Shown here: positions 63,305 to 64,000 of the stretch, piece after piece | Numbering within the stretch: the stretch's first letter is position 1 | Layout: every line of letters starts with the position of its first letter | Assembly (NCBI GenBank): GCA_964510315.1 | Contig: CAZEAP010000005.1 | Span: forward strand, 1-64,000 | Direction: 5' to 3' | Length of the DNA: 64,000 nucleotides | From: CAZEAP01 sp964510315 | Lineage (GTDB): Bacteria > Planctomycetota > Brocadiia > SM23-32 | Translations under genes and position numbers: made by a program | The notes under the pieces: generated by a model | The model's database searches: none | What the model was told of the DNA's origin: nothing | What the model saw: the letters and a program-made list of their open reading frames with translations, nothing else

Positions 63305-64000
63305 TTATGATACCGGGGGGCTCGGTGGTGTCAACCGGTCGGCGTCGCCGTGACGGCCGGCCAGTGCGGCTCCCAGGGCGGTTGCGAACTGCCCGCCGGG
63401 CGGCACCGCCACCGAGGCGCCCAGCCGTCGACCCAAAGCCTCCGCCAGGGCCCGGCTTCGGGAAGTACCGCCGTCGAACAGCACCGGCGGCTGCCAGGAA
63501 CATCTCTCGGCAAGGGGGGCCACCTGCTCGGCCACACTCCGGAACACCCCGGCCGCCACCTGCTCCGGCGGCAGTCCCTCCGAGAGCAGAGACACCACCT
63601 CCGACTCCGCGAAGACCGTGCAGGCGCTGCTGATGTGGGCGGGGCTTTCGGCGCGGAGGGCCAGGCGGTCCAGCTCCTCGAGGTCCACTTCCAGCCGGGC
63701 GGCCATCACTTCCAGGAAGCGCCCCGTACCGGCCGCGCAGCGGTCGTTCATGGCGAAATCCCGCACCAGCCCCTCCGGCCCGAACGTGATGACCTTGCTG
63801 TCCTGGCCGCCGACGTCAACGATGGTGCGGAAAGGTCCCGGCGCCCGCCCGGGCACCGGTGGATCCCCGAAGAGCCGTTCCAGAGAATCCCAGTGCTCCG
63901 CCAGCCAGCGCGCGCCGAAAGCGTTGGCCATGATTTCGTTGACCCGGAAATCCGCCTCCTCCACCAGGCTGCGTCCGTAGCCGGTGGCGCAGACGTGGCT
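63305..64000 (-). CDS. BadF/BadG/BcrA/BcrD-type ATPase (2-hydroxyacyl-CoA dehydratase activator-like), partial
   Basis: Only the C-terminal 231 residues are in the window; the start is beyond 64000. TIVDVGGQDSKVITFGPEGL and FAMNDRCAAGTGRFLEVMA are diagnostic: they supply the nucleotide-binding fold and the Cys that, in the dimer, helps bind a [4Fe-4S] cluster. VLFDGGTSRSRALAEALGRR and PPGGQFATALGAALAG are the second ATPase motif set. Such ATPases energise electron transfer to 2-hydroxyacyl-CoA dehydratases or benzoyl-CoA reductases; some activate other enzymes. Its partner should lie further upstream of this strand. Confidence 0.88.
   Translation of the reverse strand, partial: SHVCATGYGRSLVEEADFRVNEIMANAFGARWLAEHWDSLERLFGDPPVPGRAPGPFRTIVDVGGQDSKVITFGPEGLVRDFAMNDRCAAGTGRFLEVMAARLEVDLEELDRLALRAESPAHISSACTVFAESEVVSLLSEGLPPEQVAAGVFRSVAEQVAPLAERCSWQPPVLFDGGTSRSRALAEALGRRLGASVAVPPGGQFATALGAALAGRHGDADRLTPPSPPVS

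Overview
The window is high-GC DNA with no rRNA, tRNA or CRISPR array. It looks like the chromosome of an uncultured Gram-negative bacterium of the PVC/planctomycete-like or neighbouring environmental phyla. The clues are a lipopolysaccharide-type glycosyltransferase and a lipoprotein-style signal peptide (an outer-membrane cell plan), many sulfatases, tandem uroporphyrinogen-decarboxylase-fold paralogues of the kind seen in sugar-degradation loci, a large DUF6785/DUF6784-like membrane protein, and intergenic repeats of the degenerate GAAGGACACGAAG kind. An Etf-linked dehydrogenase and a ferredoxin-dependent 2-oxoacid oxidoreductase point to anaerobic or facultative metabolism. The taxonomic assignment is inference.

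1-27 kb is mostly core and household genes. After a tandem-repeat array (1-870) come an ABC ATPase, ilvE, a sugar-phosphate isomerase-like protein, a protein of unknown function, an LTxEQ-repeat exported protein and an Eis-like acetyltransferase. An etfB-etfA-GlcD operon follows, whose EtfA carries two N-terminal [4Fe-4S] motifs; this is the layout of electron-confurcating lactate dehydrogenase. A minus-strand block (ADP-ribosylglycohydrolase, GT9-kinase-like fusion, cutA, recA, acpS) comes next, then an M48 membrane protease, corA, a DUF6785-like membrane protein, a very large hybrid sensor kinase and an HD-GYP response regulator.

27-54 kb is a carbohydrate locus. It holds seven intact sulfatase-fold enzymes, remnants of at least two more, several glycoside hydrolases (six-hairpin type, clan-A-like TIM barrel, sialidase, GH78 rhamnosidase), three intact UROD-fold proteins plus a fragment, an aldo/keto reductase, an IS1380-type transposase and an MFS transporter. 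None of the sulfatases has a signal peptide, so the locus appears to act on sulfated oligosaccharides after uptake. Two of the seven have Thr where the Cys that becomes formylglycine should be, and probably catalyse something other than classical sulfate ester hydrolysis. A 390-bp repeat lies in inverted orientation on either side of 15 kb of this locus.

54-64 kb returns to household genes: a plsC-like acyltransferase, a YbaK-type deacylase, a radical SAM protein, the tightly overlapped operon xseB-nadK-korDABC, an exported protein with an internal duplication, and the edge of a BadF/HgdC-type ATPase gene.

Four copies of a non-autonomous, about 300-bp element with 13-bp terminal inverted repeats (TGCTCTGTAGAAA) are scattered through the window. 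The most intact copy interrupts an osmoprotectant-binding-protein gene and has an 8-9 bp target duplication. Two others touch the stop codon of a glycosidase gene and the start region of the rhamnosidase gene.
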